Assembly (NCBI RefSeq): GCF_003544875.1
Contig: NZ_CP032095.1
Span: 112,381 to 176,380 of the forward strand
Reading direction: 5' to 3'
Source of the DNA: Vibrio alfacsensis
GTDB taxonomy: Bacteria > Pseudomonadota > Gammaproteobacteria > Enterobacterales > Vibrionaceae
DNA: 64,000 nt
Both the position numbers and the translations under genes were made by a program. The notes below the pieces were generated by a model, which saw only the letters and a list, made by a program, of their open reading frames with translations, made no database searches and was not told the origin of the DNA. Shown piece by piece: positions 28,246 to 38,092 of the stretch (position 1 is the first letter of the stretch; each line of letters begins with the position of its first letter).

Positions 28246-30032
28246 TCTACCGCCTCTTGATAAATCGTCAGAAAATTATCTAATGCGTTTTTGATTTTGT
28301 CGTAGCAACTGCGGATAGTCTTAACATCACTTTCATACGGATCGGCAATTTCGTGTAAACGAGAGTAACGAGCATCCAGTAAATCTGCCGCACAAAATGC
28401 ATGATTCGTTCTGTAGCCAGATGCTAATGCGTGTCTGTTCTTGTCATCAAAATAGATAATGATATCCGTCTCTCCGATATCTAATTGAGTCAGGCATTTT
28501 GATGAGTGGATGCTTAAATCACATCGAAGCTGGGATGCTGCCTCAACGGCAATATCAGGACTACTTCGCAACTCTTTATGATGAAAACCAAACGAATCGA
28601 TACCCAAAGAGATAGCATTTTTGGAGAGGAGAGAGCGAAAATACTGTTCAGCAAATGGGCTACGGATGATGTTGCCATAACAGATAAAAATGACATTTCT
28701 GTACGGGTTAGTAGCAAACAGTTGTCGTATTTCTTTTTGTTTCACTTTCCGCCGATACTGCACAATAAAACGACGTTGATTTAATGCAGGACGTAATACA
28801 CTGTCTACTACGTCTTTTACTTCAGAGAAAAATGGCTTGGGGTCATCAAGACGAAAACTATCGATACTTTCACGACTCGCAACGCATTTTAGGATACCGA
28901 ACAAACGCTGAGTCATATGAGCTCTTGCTTTAGTTCGCCCCATAACATTCGCAATTTTTTCACTTTCTCGCTTAATTTCGTATAAATCTGCAGTTAATGA
29001 TCTCGCAGTGACATTAGGTATCGGTTTGTGTTGCCGCTCATCGACGTTACCACTACACAAATAATCTGCATAAAGTTTAGGAAAATCGAAACCCGCGTAG
29101 TCGGCAAGCGGTAAACCACCCCAGACTCGCGCGTTGATTTCGACCAAAATCCATTCGCTCGTCTCTTCATTTCTTCGAAACTCAAACATTGCCAGTCCAG
29201 ATAATCGCGTTTCTTGGCAAATACGCTGAGTCGCTTGCAATTGTGATGAATCGATCTCAGTAGAGCCTCGATATGAACTCCCGCCACCAGTATCGGGCTC
29301 AGCCAACCTTTTATAGGAAAATGCGGTTACCACTTTTCCATCGACAGCAAATACTGATAGCCCCTCCCCTTTACCACTGAAATACTCTTCAATTAAGCAA
29401 TGATCGCTAGCAGGGTTAGCATTGGTAAACTCTTCATAGTCATTCCTTGAACGAACGATAACGACTTTGTTTCTTTTATCCAAACATGACATTTCAAATG
29501 ATTGAAGTGGTTTTAAAACAAACTTATTCCCGTAAATATTGGTCAACGCTTCATAACTATGCTGGCTAGGTGAGATTAAGTCCCCTTGAGCTACCGGAAT
29601 ACGACATTTCGTTGCAACTTGCTTTGTTTTCCATTTGTCGAACAAGACATCTAAAGACTCAGGGTTTGCGACAGCAAGCTTGGTTTTCTTAGGTAGCAAC
29701 CCCCTTGCCTGCCACAACGGATAAATGGCGCGCTCATCACAGGGGAAAACCACACTGTACTGATAACGTTCAATCAAGCATAAAACATTATCAATCCATC
29801 CCTGATTGTCATATGCCTGATAATTGTAGAAAAACGCAGAAGCAATGTATTTGCTGCTTAAAGAATGGCTCGCACGATCATAACAAACAACATGGACGGT
29901 ATAACCAGCGCGACCCAGTGAACGAATCACTGACAGAAAACTTCTGGTGTCTTCCCCCAATATGAGCGCCGAACGTGGCGTCTCTGTTTCTGTTTCTGTT
30001 TCTGTTTCTTCTTTGAGTCTCAAATTAAACAT
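28242..30032 (-). CDS. ATP-grasp / low-molecular-weight tyrosine phosphatase fusion
   Basis: Two unlike domains in 596 residues. Residues about 20-330 form an ATP-grasp ligase (ALILGEDTRSFLSVIRSLG, FVLKPLQSF, LIEEYFSGKGEGLSVF, and the metal-binding VEINARVWGG). Residues about 440-590 form a low-molecular-weight phosphotyrosine phosphatase with intact CYGNIIRS (C-x5-R-S) and general acid in IADPYES. The phosphatase could reset the tyrosine kinase at the start of the locus; the ATP-grasp part may join an amino acid or similar group to a sugar or carrier. Near the N-terminus is an (Glu-Thr)x4 repeat from a tandem hexamer. Confidence 0.8.
   Translation of the reverse strand: MFNLRLKEETETETETETPRSALILGEDTRSFLSVIRSLGRAGYTVHVVCYDRASHSLSSKYIASAFFYNYQAYDNQGWIDNVLCLIERYQYSVVFPCDERAIYPLWQARGLLPKKTKLAVANPESLDVLFDKWKTKQVATKCRIPVAQGDLISPSQHSYEALTNIYGNKFVLKPLQSFEMSCLDKRNKVVIVRSRNDYEEFTNANPASDHCLIEEYFSGKGEGLSVFAVDGKVVTAFSYKRLAEPDTGGGSSYRGSTEIDSSQLQATQRICQETRLSGLAMFEFRRNEETSEWILVEINARVWGGLPLADYAGFDFPKLYADYLCSGNVDERQHKPIPNVTARSLTADLYEIKRESEKIANVMGRTKARAHMTQRLFGILKCVASRESIDSFRLDDPKPFFSEVKDVVDSVLRPALNQRRFIVQYRRKVKQKEIRQLFATNPYRNVIFICYGNIIRSPFAEQYFRSLLSKNAISLGIDSFGFHHKELRSSPDIAVEAASQLRCDLSIHSSKCLTQLDIGETDIIIYFDDKNRHALASGYRTNHAFCAADLLDARYSRLHEIADPYESDVKTIRSCYDKIKNALDNFLTIYQEAVE
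29984..30007 (-). repeat. four tandem CTGTTT hexamers encoding Glu-Thr repeats
   Basis: Four perfect CTGTTT units on the plus strand give (Glu-Thr)4 just before the ATP-grasp domain. Unit loss or gain keeps frame and changes only linker length. Confidence 0.8.
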
Positions 30033-30124
30033 CCTTGTCTATCCTTATCGGCATTGCTGGCACTTTGTTCTACCCCGACCACCACTACTTACTCGAGTCT
30101 CATTCCATATAAGCTCAATGCTCG

Positions 30125-31603
30125 TTAGCCTTTTTGAGTCGATGCTTTTAACTTTTTTAATACATCAAATATCAGCGCATACTCTACAAACCAATTTTTG
30201 GTAACACCGATAAGCACTGCCATCACAGGGACAAAACTGATCCCGCCAGCAATGACCAAAATAATAAGATTAATCGCTTCCGAATAGTGCAATTGGGGCT
30301 TCAACGACGCGATTACATTCACCATAACGATTGACGGGATCGTCGGCAAAAGGATAACCGCCATAATCCGAATAGGGGACAAGTTAATAAGAAACTTATA
30401 CGCCACGCAAAGCATCAACATAAACAGCACTACCAACGCTACTCGATACTGTGTATAGGATAAAAGATCGAAGTTGTTGCTTTTCGATAGTCCGATAATC
30501 AGGCCAACAATTGCCGAAATCATCACCACATCAAGCAACACCAAATATTTAATTTTCGACAAGTTCGTCAGTACCGACTGCAGTGAAATATTCAAAGGCA
30601 TTGATAGCATGAGTAAAGACAAAAGCCCGATAATAGGCGCGGCCTCTAGCCATTTTTCACCGAGCACGACCTCCGTAAATAAATCACTTAGAGCAAAAAT
30701 ACCAAACGCAGAGGGAACAACGAGTAGATATGCAAAAGCAAGATAGTTGAGAATGCTACACTTCAGTTCCTCATGATGCTCGCGTACTTGTGTTATACCT
30801 GCATACATTGAACTCGAAGCAGGAGAAATGACTTCGGTAAAGGGTAGCCATGCAAACTCTTGACTCACGCGATAAACACCAACATCGGCGCTCGTTAAAT
30901 AACGACCTAGTAATAGCGCATCAATCCGTGATCGTATGTATCCAGAAGACGTCGAGAGTAAATGCCATTTAGAAAATGACCACTGATTTTTCCACAATGT
31001 CATCGACCACTTAGGGCGATATGGATGAATTCGGTACGATCCTAACACCGTCAAAATTTCGCTCGCTAACAAACCGATGATTAAGGCCCAATAGCTTTGA
31101 ATTAATATCGCGCCAATCAAAGTAATGGGGACAACCGCAACTTTGACACCAACGGACAGACGTGTAATCGGCTTGTAATCCAATTCTCTTTCAAAAAGTA
31201 CCATGCCGACGTTTTTAAATGCGCTAATAACGGGTATCAAACAACAAACCAAAAGTACATTCTCTAACACCGGTTCATTCATATAGATAGAAAGCTTCTT
31301 AGCCATGAGCGCGAGCACTAGGCTACAAACGAACTTTAATGTGATATTTAATGACCACGCACTATTAAGCATCTCATTGGTACATTCTTTAACCTTAATA
31401 AGATATTTGTCGGTTCCTGCGTTCGAAAGCATCACAAAAAATGCCATGACAATACTTGCCAAAGCGACGATACCGAAATCCTCAGGGTCTAGGATCCTGA
31501 CCAGACATAAAGTGGATATCAAACCTATACTGCGATTGAGCCACTTAGCGAGCAAATTCCAAAGATAGCCTATGGCAATCTTTTTTCTTATCGCACCGAA
31601 CAT
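30125..31603 (-). CDS. Wzx-type oligosaccharide flippase (second copy)
   Basis: Intact, 492 residues, about 14 hydrophobic helices. The N-terminus IAIGYLWNLLAKWLNRSIGLISTLCLVRIL, the LDPEDFGIVALASI segment and the central WPF-type loop mirror the other flippase at 25731-27241, so the two are paralogues in one operon. An AAGG site lies upstream of the ATG. It may flip a different lipid-linked unit from its paralogue, or one may be redundant. Confidence 0.8.
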   Translation of the reverse strand: MFGAIRKKIAIGYLWNLLAKWLNRSIGLISTLCLVRILDPEDFGIVALASIVMAFFVMLSNAGTDKYLIKVKECTNEMLNSAWSLNITLKFVCSLVLALMAKKLSIYMNEPVLENVLLVCCLIPVISAFKNVGMVLFERELDYKPITRLSVGVKVAVVPITLIGAILIQSYWALIIGLLASEILTVLGSYRIHPYRPKWSMTLWKNQWSFSKWHLLSTSSGYIRSRIDALLLGRYLTSADVGVYRVSQEFAWLPFTEVISPASSSMYAGITQVREHHEELKCSILNYLAFAYLLVVPSAFGIFALSDLFTEVVLGEKWLEAAPIIGLLSLLMLSMPLNISLQSVLTNLSKIKYLVLLDVVMISAIVGLIIGLSKSNNFDLLSYTQYRVALVVLFMLMLCVAYKFLINLSPIRIMAVILLPTIPSIVMVNVIASLKPQLHYSEAINLIILVIAGGISFVPVMAVLIGVTKNWFVEYALIFDVLKKLKASTQKG

Positions 31604-31656
31604 GATAAAAAGACCTTACCGCATTTAGTCACCAAGCATTGCCTCAAAGTTTCACC

Positions 31657-32799
31657 TCAATTAACACCGTAAAAACCACTTCTTCTCTTGTTTTTTAACC
31701 ACAGTTTTGTATTACGGAAAACATGCTCGAGCATGAGTAATGAACTAGGGTGTTCATACTGATTGACCGATAGCTCTCCTCTGATATTAGAGAACGTCTC
31801 TTTGTAACGCGCTTTGCCACCCATAAAGTCGTAAGAAGCAACCCCCTCTTCGAGCGCTTTATTGATCAAAAGATAATGGGAAACTAACCCCGGTTTGTAT
31901 TGCGTACTTTCATGCACGTAATTAATCGCACACAAGTAAAAATAAACGTGATTATCGTGTTTGAAGTTGTAGACAACCGATATTGTTTCCGCCCCAGCTT
32001 TAATGTGATATAGCTCCACAACGCCCGCTTCAATGCCCCTTTCAATGAGAAGCTCATGAAATGCGACAAAACTGCGATTCGAAAAGCCGCTTGGTGCATG
32101 TTCGTCTGTCCAACGAGCAAGGTGCAATGGCTTCGCGATGTGTAACATTTGTTTGGCTTGCTCTATAGACGTTGCTTTTTCTAGGGTGATCTGGCCAATC
32201 TCACTGTATTTTCGAATACTTCTCGTGATTTGATAGCGAGAGTTGCGAGATAAAAACTGGGGTATTGATATCTTGTCTTCTCTCAAGGCATTGAGATCAA
32301 GTGCATAATTATTGGTTTCCCAAACTGTCCGCTTTACAAGCCCTAATTGTTTGAACCCATCAAACTTATTATTCTCACTAGCTCCAATGACAATCGCATC
32401 TCTCTTTTTTACCCGATAGATTAAACACTCCGTCATTGCTTGGCGGATATCACTTTCATCACCTGCATCAAGCAGAAAGTCGTTATACTCTATCCATATC
32501 TGGTCGTGCTCTGGAATACCTGTGCGATGAAGATGAAATTTGCTTTTTAACGGAATGAACAAAAAAGAATGAGATTGCTTGACCAAAATACCCAAGCCGA
32601 CCGTTTTTTTGCCTCTTCTCGCCTCTATCACCGAGTAATGACCAACAAAACAGTTTAACCAAGTACCAATCCATAGCCATGTGAGAAAAAAACCAGGTCG
32701 AGCTCGTTGCTCCAAATCCATCCACGCATTTTGGAGCCAAGATTTACATGGATTTTCGTAAATCTCGCATTGAATATCGTTACGTTTCCGACTTTCCAA
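31657..32799 (-). CDS. GNAT/FemAB-like acyltransferase of the exosortase locus
   Basis: 380 residues. The C-terminal half contains ARWTDEHAPSGFSNRSFVAFHELLIERG, AGAETISVVYNFKHDNHVYFYLCAIN and YDFMGGKARYKETFS, typical of the acetyltransferase (BioF2/FemAB-like) family often found in XrtA loci. It may acylate a sugar or transfer an aminoacyl group. The likely start is TTG 32799 with AAGGAT upstream. It is the first gene of the minus-strand operon running down to 25731 and is divergent from prsT. Confidence 0.7.
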   Translation of the reverse strand: MESRKRNDIQCEIYENPCKSWLQNAWMDLEQRARPGFFLTWLWIGTWLNCFVGHYSVIEARRGKKTVGLGILVKQSHSFLFIPLKSKFHLHRTGIPEHDQIWIEYNDFLLDAGDESDIRQAMTECLIYRVKKRDAIVIGASENNKFDGFKQLGLVKRTVWETNNYALDLNALREDKISIPQFLSRNSRYQITRSIRKYSEIGQITLEKATSIEQAKQMLHIAKPLHLARWTDEHAPSGFSNRSFVAFHELLIERGIEAGVVELYHIKAGAETISVVYNFKHDNHVYFYLCAINYVHESTQYKPGLVSHYLLINKALEEGVASYDFMGGKARYKETFSNIRGELSVNQYEHPSSLLMLEHVFRNTKLWLKNKRRSGFYGVN

Positions 32800-33018
32800 A
32801 ATTTATCCTTAAATACCAGCACTACTAACATCTACTGCTTGACCTTCCTGGTCATTTTCATTGTCTAAACATAAAACTAGAGCAACTTGCTCAATGCATA
32901 TCTTCCAATTATGGTCGGTGAATGGCCGTTTTGCTCAAATTTAATTTAAATTTATACATTTACGTAATCGTGACTATCATAAATATGTTTACAAGGAATT
33001 TTTACGTAGGGAAACACT

Positions 33019-35790
33019 ATGTCATGCGGGAAAGAAGTCGGTACAAACCGTACAGCCCTTATTGGGTTAGCGCTAGCTGCACTGCTGTATTCACAAGGAA
33101 GCATCGCTAATAATAAATACATCGATAGCGCCCAGGAATACCTCAATAACAATGAGACAAATGCAGCGATGATCGAGCTAAAAAATGCCATCCAACAGTC
33201 ACCAGAAGATGGACTAGCCCGATTTATGTTAGGCAAAATTTACCTCCAACAGGGCAATTTTCCGAACGCAGAAAAAGAGCTATCAAGAGCGATAAAATAT
33301 GGTTATAACCCCGATGAAAGCGTACCGCTTCTGGCTCGCTCATTACTGAGCCAAAATAAACTGGAAGAGACTGTTTTACTTTTAGAAGAGTTTGATTTAA
33401 GTGATTCTTTGGCATCATCCGAGCTATTTGCTATCGCTGCTATGGCAGAAATTAGGCTCAATAATGTCGAGAAAACAAAAGCATTGTTAGAGCAAGCAGG
33501 TACAGAGACACATTACGCAAAGCTTGCCCATGCCACCTACCTTTCTGCTACAAATGAAAGAGATGAAGCTCAAAAATCAATAGATGCACTATTAAAGCTA
33601 GACAATTCTAACAGCGACACTTGGATATTAAACGGTCATTTGGCAATGACACGAAATGATTTTGACATCGCCTACGAAAGCTACAAAAAAGCCTCCGAAC
33701 TTTCGCCAATGGCTATCCAGTATCAGTTTTTTATGGCAAACGCTTTAGTGCACGATAAAAGGTTAGCGGAAGCCTCACCAATTGTTGACGAATTGCTCAA
33801 AATAAACAGTCAAGGTTCATACATTAATGAACTTAGGGCAATCATTTTATTTGCCGATAAAAACTATTCTGATGCAAAAATCCACGCAGACAGGGCATTG
33901 AATAATGGTTCAAAAAGCCTCAGAGCGGCGACCATTTCAGGCGTTTCTGCGTTCCAACTGGGACAATTTGAACAAGCACACCGTATTTTAAAGAAAGTCT
34001 CACCCCGGTTACCAAATAATCACATAGTGAATCGCCTATACCATGTTACTCAACTGAAGTTAGGCTACCTCGATGAAGCCATTGAGTCTTTAAACAGTTA
34101 TGACATACAAACTAAAGAAGACAGCGCTTTTATCTCAAGAGCTAGCATGGAACTTGCCAAAATTGGGCGAAACGACATGGCGTTAGAGTTAGCACAAAAA
34201 GCGTCGGAGAACGATAATAGTCAAGCAGAAGCGACTCTTGGATTAATCAAACTGGCAAACAATGACCTCACTGGTATCGACGATTTGCAATCCGCATTAG
34301 AGGATAATATTGCGCTTCCCGGCGCTAAACGCGCATTGGTCAATTACTACTTGCTGCGCAAAGAGCTTGATGAAGCTGATGCTGTAGCCAACAAATGGCT
34401 AAAAGAGAACCCTAGCGATATTGATGGACTTATTGTGAAAGGTATTGTCAGTAAAGAGAAAGGGCAATTAGAACAAGCAAAATCATACTACAACCAAGTT
34501 CAAGAGCTTGCTCCCCACAATACACAAGCTTTGGTAGAACTCGCAGGCATAGAATCTTTAATGAATCGTCCTGACGCAGCACTATCATTGCTGTTATCAG
34601 CTAAAGAACAATCCCCTAACGACCATAATGTGAGCAAAAAGCTGATTGAATACAGTCAAGAATTGAATCGTCTACCCGAAGCGATAGCACTCATTGATAA
34701 ACAGTTAAAATCCGATCCATTTAACCGTCACCTAAAAATTCAAAAAGCACACGCTTTAGAGTTAAGTGGTGACAAAGAGGCCGCAATTGACATACTGGAG
34801 TCACTGCCCAACTCAGACAAAGATGCTGCTGTTTGGAAACTACTTGGAAACCTCTATTATTCTGAAGGTGATCTTTCGCAAGCCAAACGTAATTACGAGC
34901 AGTGGCTTGATCTCGCGAAGTACAACCCCGCCGCCTATATAGGCAACATACAACTCGCTAAACATAGTGGGGATTTCAATGAGGGTTTGAAGCTCGTCAA
35001 TCGCGCGACAGAAATATTCCCTAATGATTATCGATTCCAATACTTAAAAGCCGAGTTACTTTATAGAAAAGGCGAACTAAATGCGGCTCAACGTGAGTTG
35101 GCTAAGTTGCCACAAGATATTCAAGAAACCGCTAACTTTTTGAGACTTCAGGGAATTATCTATATCGCAAAAAAAGATTATCCAGCAGCGGTTAACGTGC
35201 ACAAAGCGCGCTATGATCTCAAACCGACAATTATTACCGCTCGAGAATTAGCACATGCCTATGCCTTAAATGGCCAAAAAGACGAAGCCGTAAACTTTCT
35301 AATTCAATTGATGAACGAGTACGGTGAATCCGTCTGGCCACTTAAGTTAAAACTGGCCGAGTTATACATTGACTCACAACCAGACAAAGCAATCGAGGAA
35401 TACAAAACGATCCTTGAAAAGCAACCAAGTAACCCACTTGCTCTGAATAACTTAGCTTGGCTATATCTTAATAAAGAGCAGCCAAGTAAAGCCTGTGAGT
35501 TTGCAAAAAAAGCCTACGAGATCGCTAATCAAAGTGTTGAAATAGCAGACACCTACGGATACTGCCTATTTAAATCCGGAGATACCCAGAAAGCACTGGA
35601 ACTTCTCGAATTGGCTTATACGAGTAAACAATACAGTCCCGAAATTGCGTTACATTTCGCAGAAGTATTAATTTCAGATAAACAAGTGAAACAAGCTACT
35701 GATGTACTGTCTAATATCGTCACGAAAGACCCGAGTTTGGTAGCTACAAAAAATGAACTTGAAGAACAAGCGAAGCGAATAGCGCAATAA
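33019..35790 (+). CDS. prsT: PrsT: XrtA/PEP-CTERM-system TPR-repeat protein
   Basis: An intact protein of 923 residues. A signal peptide (about residues 1-30, LIGLALAALLYSQGSIA) precedes roughly twenty TPR units from YIDSAQEYLNNNE to the C-terminus, including LALNNLAWLYLNKEQPSKACEFAKKAYEI near the end. Length and repeat type match PrsT, a presumed periplasmic scaffold in exosortase-linked exopolysaccharide export. A serine protease gene follows after 20 bp on the same strand. Confidence 0.9.
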   Translation: MSCGKEVGTNRTALIGLALAALLYSQGSIANNKYIDSAQEYLNNNETNAAMIELKNAIQQSPEDGLARFMLGKIYLQQGNFPNAEKELSRAIKYGYNPDESVPLLARSLLSQNKLEETVLLLEEFDLSDSLASSELFAIAAMAEIRLNNVEKTKALLEQAGTETHYAKLAHATYLSATNERDEAQKSIDALLKLDNSNSDTWILNGHLAMTRNDFDIAYESYKKASELSPMAIQYQFFMANALVHDKRLAEASPIVDELLKINSQGSYINELRAIILFADKNYSDAKIHADRALNNGSKSLRAATISGVSAFQLGQFEQAHRILKKVSPRLPNNHIVNRLYHVTQLKLGYLDEAIESLNSYDIQTKEDSAFISRASMELAKIGRNDMALELAQKASENDNSQAEATLGLIKLANNDLTGIDDLQSALEDNIALPGAKRALVNYYLLRKELDEADAVANKWLKENPSDIDGLIVKGIVSKEKGQLEQAKSYYNQVQELAPHNTQALVELAGIESLMNRPDAALSLLLSAKEQSPNDHNVSKKLIEYSQELNRLPEAIALIDKQLKSDPFNRHLKIQKAHALELSGDKEAAIDILESLPNSDKDAAVWKLLGNLYYSEGDLSQAKRNYEQWLDLAKYNPAAYIGNIQLAKHSGDFNEGLKLVNRATEIFPNDYRFQYLKAELLYRKGELNAAQRELAKLPQDIQETANFLRLQGIIYIAKKDYPAAVNVHKARYDLKPTIITARELAHAYALNGQKDEAVNFLIQLMNEYGESVWPLKLKLAELYIDSQPDKAIEEYKTILEKQPSNPLALNNLAWLYLNKEQPSKACEFAKKAYEIANQSVEIADTYGYCLFKSGDTQKALELLELAYTSKQYSPEIALHFAEVLISDKQVKQATDVLSNIVTKDPSLVATKNELEEQAKRIAQ

Positions 35791-35810
35791 GTAGATAGTA
35801 AAGGCCAAGC

Positions 35811-36572
35811 ATGAATAAAATCGGAATTTATTGTTACTCTTGGCTTTGGATGTTAGTAATCGCGCTTCCCGTAAGCGCCGCAAGCTTGCCAGACACGATA
35901 GCAAAGATTAAACCCTCTATCGTTGCTATTGGCACTTATAATCGCCTGGCTAAACCGACATCAAAAATTCTTGGGACTGGTTTTATCATTGGTAATGGTA
36001 AGCGCGTTGCAACTAATGCGCACGTTATTCCTGCAAATATAAGTAAGCAGAATAAGGTCAGATTAGTTGTTTTCGTTGGTCAAGGTAGCAATATAGAAAT
36101 GCGAAATGCGACGATAGCTGCAGTCGACAAAACCCACGATCTTGCCATACTAAGTCTTTCAGGTTCACCTTTACCACCTTTGAACATATCCTCAAAACAT
36201 GTAAGAGAGGGGGAGCTATATGCCTTCACTGGTTTTCCTATTGGTGCTGTACTTGGGCTACATCCTGTGACACATCGCGGTATCATTTCAAGTATTACTC
36301 CCGTCGCCACGCCTGCCCAAAGCACCAAAACTCTATCTATTAAACAGTTGAAAGCGTTAAAAAACCCATACCGTGTTTATCAGCTTGATGCTACCGCTTA
36401 CCCTGGTAACAGTGGTAGCCCTGTCTATGATCCCAAGACGGGACAAGTCATTGCGGTCATAAACAAAGTTCTTGTCAAAAAGACCAAAGAATCTTTGTTG
36501 TCCAACCCGAGTGCCATTACCTACGCCATCCCTGCGAAATACTTAAAAGCGCTCAATTCTAGTATTAAATGA
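35811..36572 (+). CDS. exported trypsin-like serine protease
   Basis: 253 residues. A signal peptide ends near PVSAASLP. The catalytic triad is visible: His in VATNAHVIP (about residue 69), Asp in KTHDLAILSL (about 106) and Ser in TAYPGNSGSPVYD (about 200). There is no PDZ domain, so it is not a full DegP/DegQ. Proteins like this accompany PrsT in XrtA loci and probably act in the periplasm on envelope or sorted proteins. The natural terminator after it is interrupted by the IS element. Confidence 0.82.
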   Translation: MNKIGIYCYSWLWMLVIALPVSAASLPDTIAKIKPSIVAIGTYNRLAKPTSKILGTGFIIGNGKRVATNAHVIPANISKQNKVRLVVFVGQGSNIEMRNATIAAVDKTHDLAILSLSGSPLPPLNISSKHVREGELYAFTGFPIGAVLGLHPVTHRGIISSITPVATPAQSTKTLSIKQLKALKNPYRVYQLDATAYPGNSGSPVYDPKTGQVIAVINKVLVKKTKESLLSNPSAITYAIPAKYLKALNSSIK

Positions 36573-36680
36573 CTTTAATAATCCCGATCATAAACTAGAG
36601 CGAACGCAAATGGCTAAAAAATAGGGACTAGTCCTTTCGGTTTTCTAATAACGAATTATTGAATAGTTCGCACTGCCCAC

Positions 36681-36699
36681 AAAAAACCACAAGCTTAAC
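36681..36699 (+). terminator. left half of a bidirectional terminator split by the IS
   Basis: The left arm AAAAAACCACAAG is at 36681-36693. The matching right arm CTTGTGGTTTTTT begins with the C at 36699 and continues at 38127-38138 beyond the IS. With the element and one AAC repeat removed, these form a perfect 13-bp stem with a 5-base loop, A-rich on one side and T-rich on the other. It would end both the protease gene and the convergent PEP-CTERM gene. Confidence 0.85.
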
Positions 36700-36745
36700 T
36701 GAACTGACCCCCAATAGTTGGACACCAATTATTGGGGGTCTTTTT

Positions 36746-37255
36746 ATGTCCAAGTACAGTCGAGCATTGAAATGCTCTATTGCTAAACAGTATCTACAAG
36801 GCGAGAGTTCATCTGAAGAGCTTTCTCGTCTTCACTCCATACCATCACGTCAAATACGTTACTGGGCACAAGTATTTGATATTCATGGTTCTCAGGCATT
36901 TAAACCTCATGGATTTGCGAAGACCGCACAAACCAAACTACAAGCTTTAAAACACATGTGGACGAATGGTTGGTCTGTCGGTCACACTAGTGCGATATTG
37001 AATTTTTCGTCTCCTGGCACTCTTTCTGTTTGGCTCAAACAATATCAAAGAGATGGTATTCAGGGGCTTGAGCGTAGCAAAGGACGACCAACAATGAGTA
37101 AGCACCCTTTTATTCAAGATAAGCACGATGATGAGAAAACACTGGAAGAGCTCAAAGAGGAGCTAGCGTACTTGCGAGCAGAGAACGCTGTCCTAAAAAA
37201 GTTAGAGGAGCTGGAACAGGAGAAACGTCGTCGAACAAAGAAAAAACGAAAGTAG
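36746..37255 (+). CDS. IS3-family transposase OrfA
   Basis: About 169 residues from the ATG at 36746 (MSKYSRALKCSIAKQYLQ). Two helix-turn-helix parts are visible, around SSEELSRLHSIPSRQIRYW and TSAILNFSSPGTLSVWLKQY. A C-terminal leucine-zipper-like coiled coil with a Lys-rich tail follows. An upstream open extension to 36659 lies outside the element and is not used. A six-A run at 37241-37246 near the end is the likely -1 frameshift site for making OrfAB. Confidence 0.88.
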   Translation: MSKYSRALKCSIAKQYLQGESSSEELSRLHSIPSRQIRYWAQVFDIHGSQAFKPHGFAKTAQTKLQALKHMWTNGWSVGHTSAILNFSSPGTLSVWLKQYQRDGIQGLERSKGRPTMSKHPFIQDKHDDEKTLEELKEELAYLRAENAVLKKLEELEQEKRRRTKKKRK

Positions 37256-38092
37256 TTCTAGCTCTTAGAAATCAATATCTACAACAACACCTCTTATATG
37301 CCCTTAAGTTAGCGAGAAGTAGCTTCTATTATCACGTGCAATCGAGCAACATCGTCGATAGCTATCAAGATGAGAAGCAGTTGATCGAGAAAATATACCA
37401 TGACCATAAAGGGAGGTATGGCTATCGTCGCATTCACCTAGAGTTAAGGAAGCAGGACGTGATGCTAAACCATAAGACAGTTCAACGCCTGATGAAATTA
37501 CTTTGTTTAAAGTCAACGGTTAGGCCTAAGCGTTACAGGTCCTACAAAGGAGAAGTTGGAACAGCTGCGCCAAATGTACTTGAACGGGACTTCAGTGCAA
37601 CAAAGCCTGATGAAAATGGGTAACCGATGTTACTGAGTTTAAAGTTAAACAACAGAAAGTGTACTTATCACCAATCGTAGATCTATTTACGCAGGAAGTC
37701 GTCGCTTACAAGGTTGCTAAAACGCGCGCTTAACTCTAGTCACGAACATGCTGACAGAGGCAATTGCGACTTTAGATAAGAACGCGAAGCCAATCGTTCA
37801 TAGCGATCAAGGATGGCAATATAGGCATAGGAAATATCAGAAAACTCTCGCCGACCAAGGGTTAACTCAAAGTATGTCGCGAAAAGGAAACTGTTTAGAT
37901 AATGCAGTGGCAGAGAACTTCTTTGCCTTGTTGAAAACAGAAATGTACCATAATCAGCACTTTGAAGATGCGGATGACCTAATCGCACAGATTGACGAAT
38001 ACATCGAGTACTACAATACGAAACGCATCAAGGTGAAATTAAAAGGCCTGACTCCGATGGAATATCGAAATCAGGCCTTACAAGCCGCTTAA
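37252..38092 (+). pseudogene. IS3-family transposase OrfB (DDE), disrupted by two one-base losses
   Basis: The -1 frame after OrfA begins VVLALRNQYLQQ and continues with HHKGRYGYRRIHLELRK-type sequence, the expected N-terminus of OrfB. A lost A at 37613-37616 stops this frame at 37623; adding it gives DEKWVTDVTEFK, the first catalytic Asp. A lost T near 37730 stops the next part; adding it gives ALTLVTNMLTEA and leads into PIVHSDQGWQY (second Asp) and AENFFALLKTEMY (Glu). The DDE triad is therefore present but spread over three frames. Either the copy is dead or the sequence has errors. Confidence 0.85.

Noticed and set aside
32917..32945. sigma-54 promoter upstream of prsT
   Set aside because: A TGG and a GC are 10 bases apart, but the -12 part reads TGGC rather than TTGC and no 17-bp element is nearby.
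36659..36745. N-terminal extension of the transposase OrfA
   Set aside because: It starts outside the left inverted repeat, so it cannot belong to the element.
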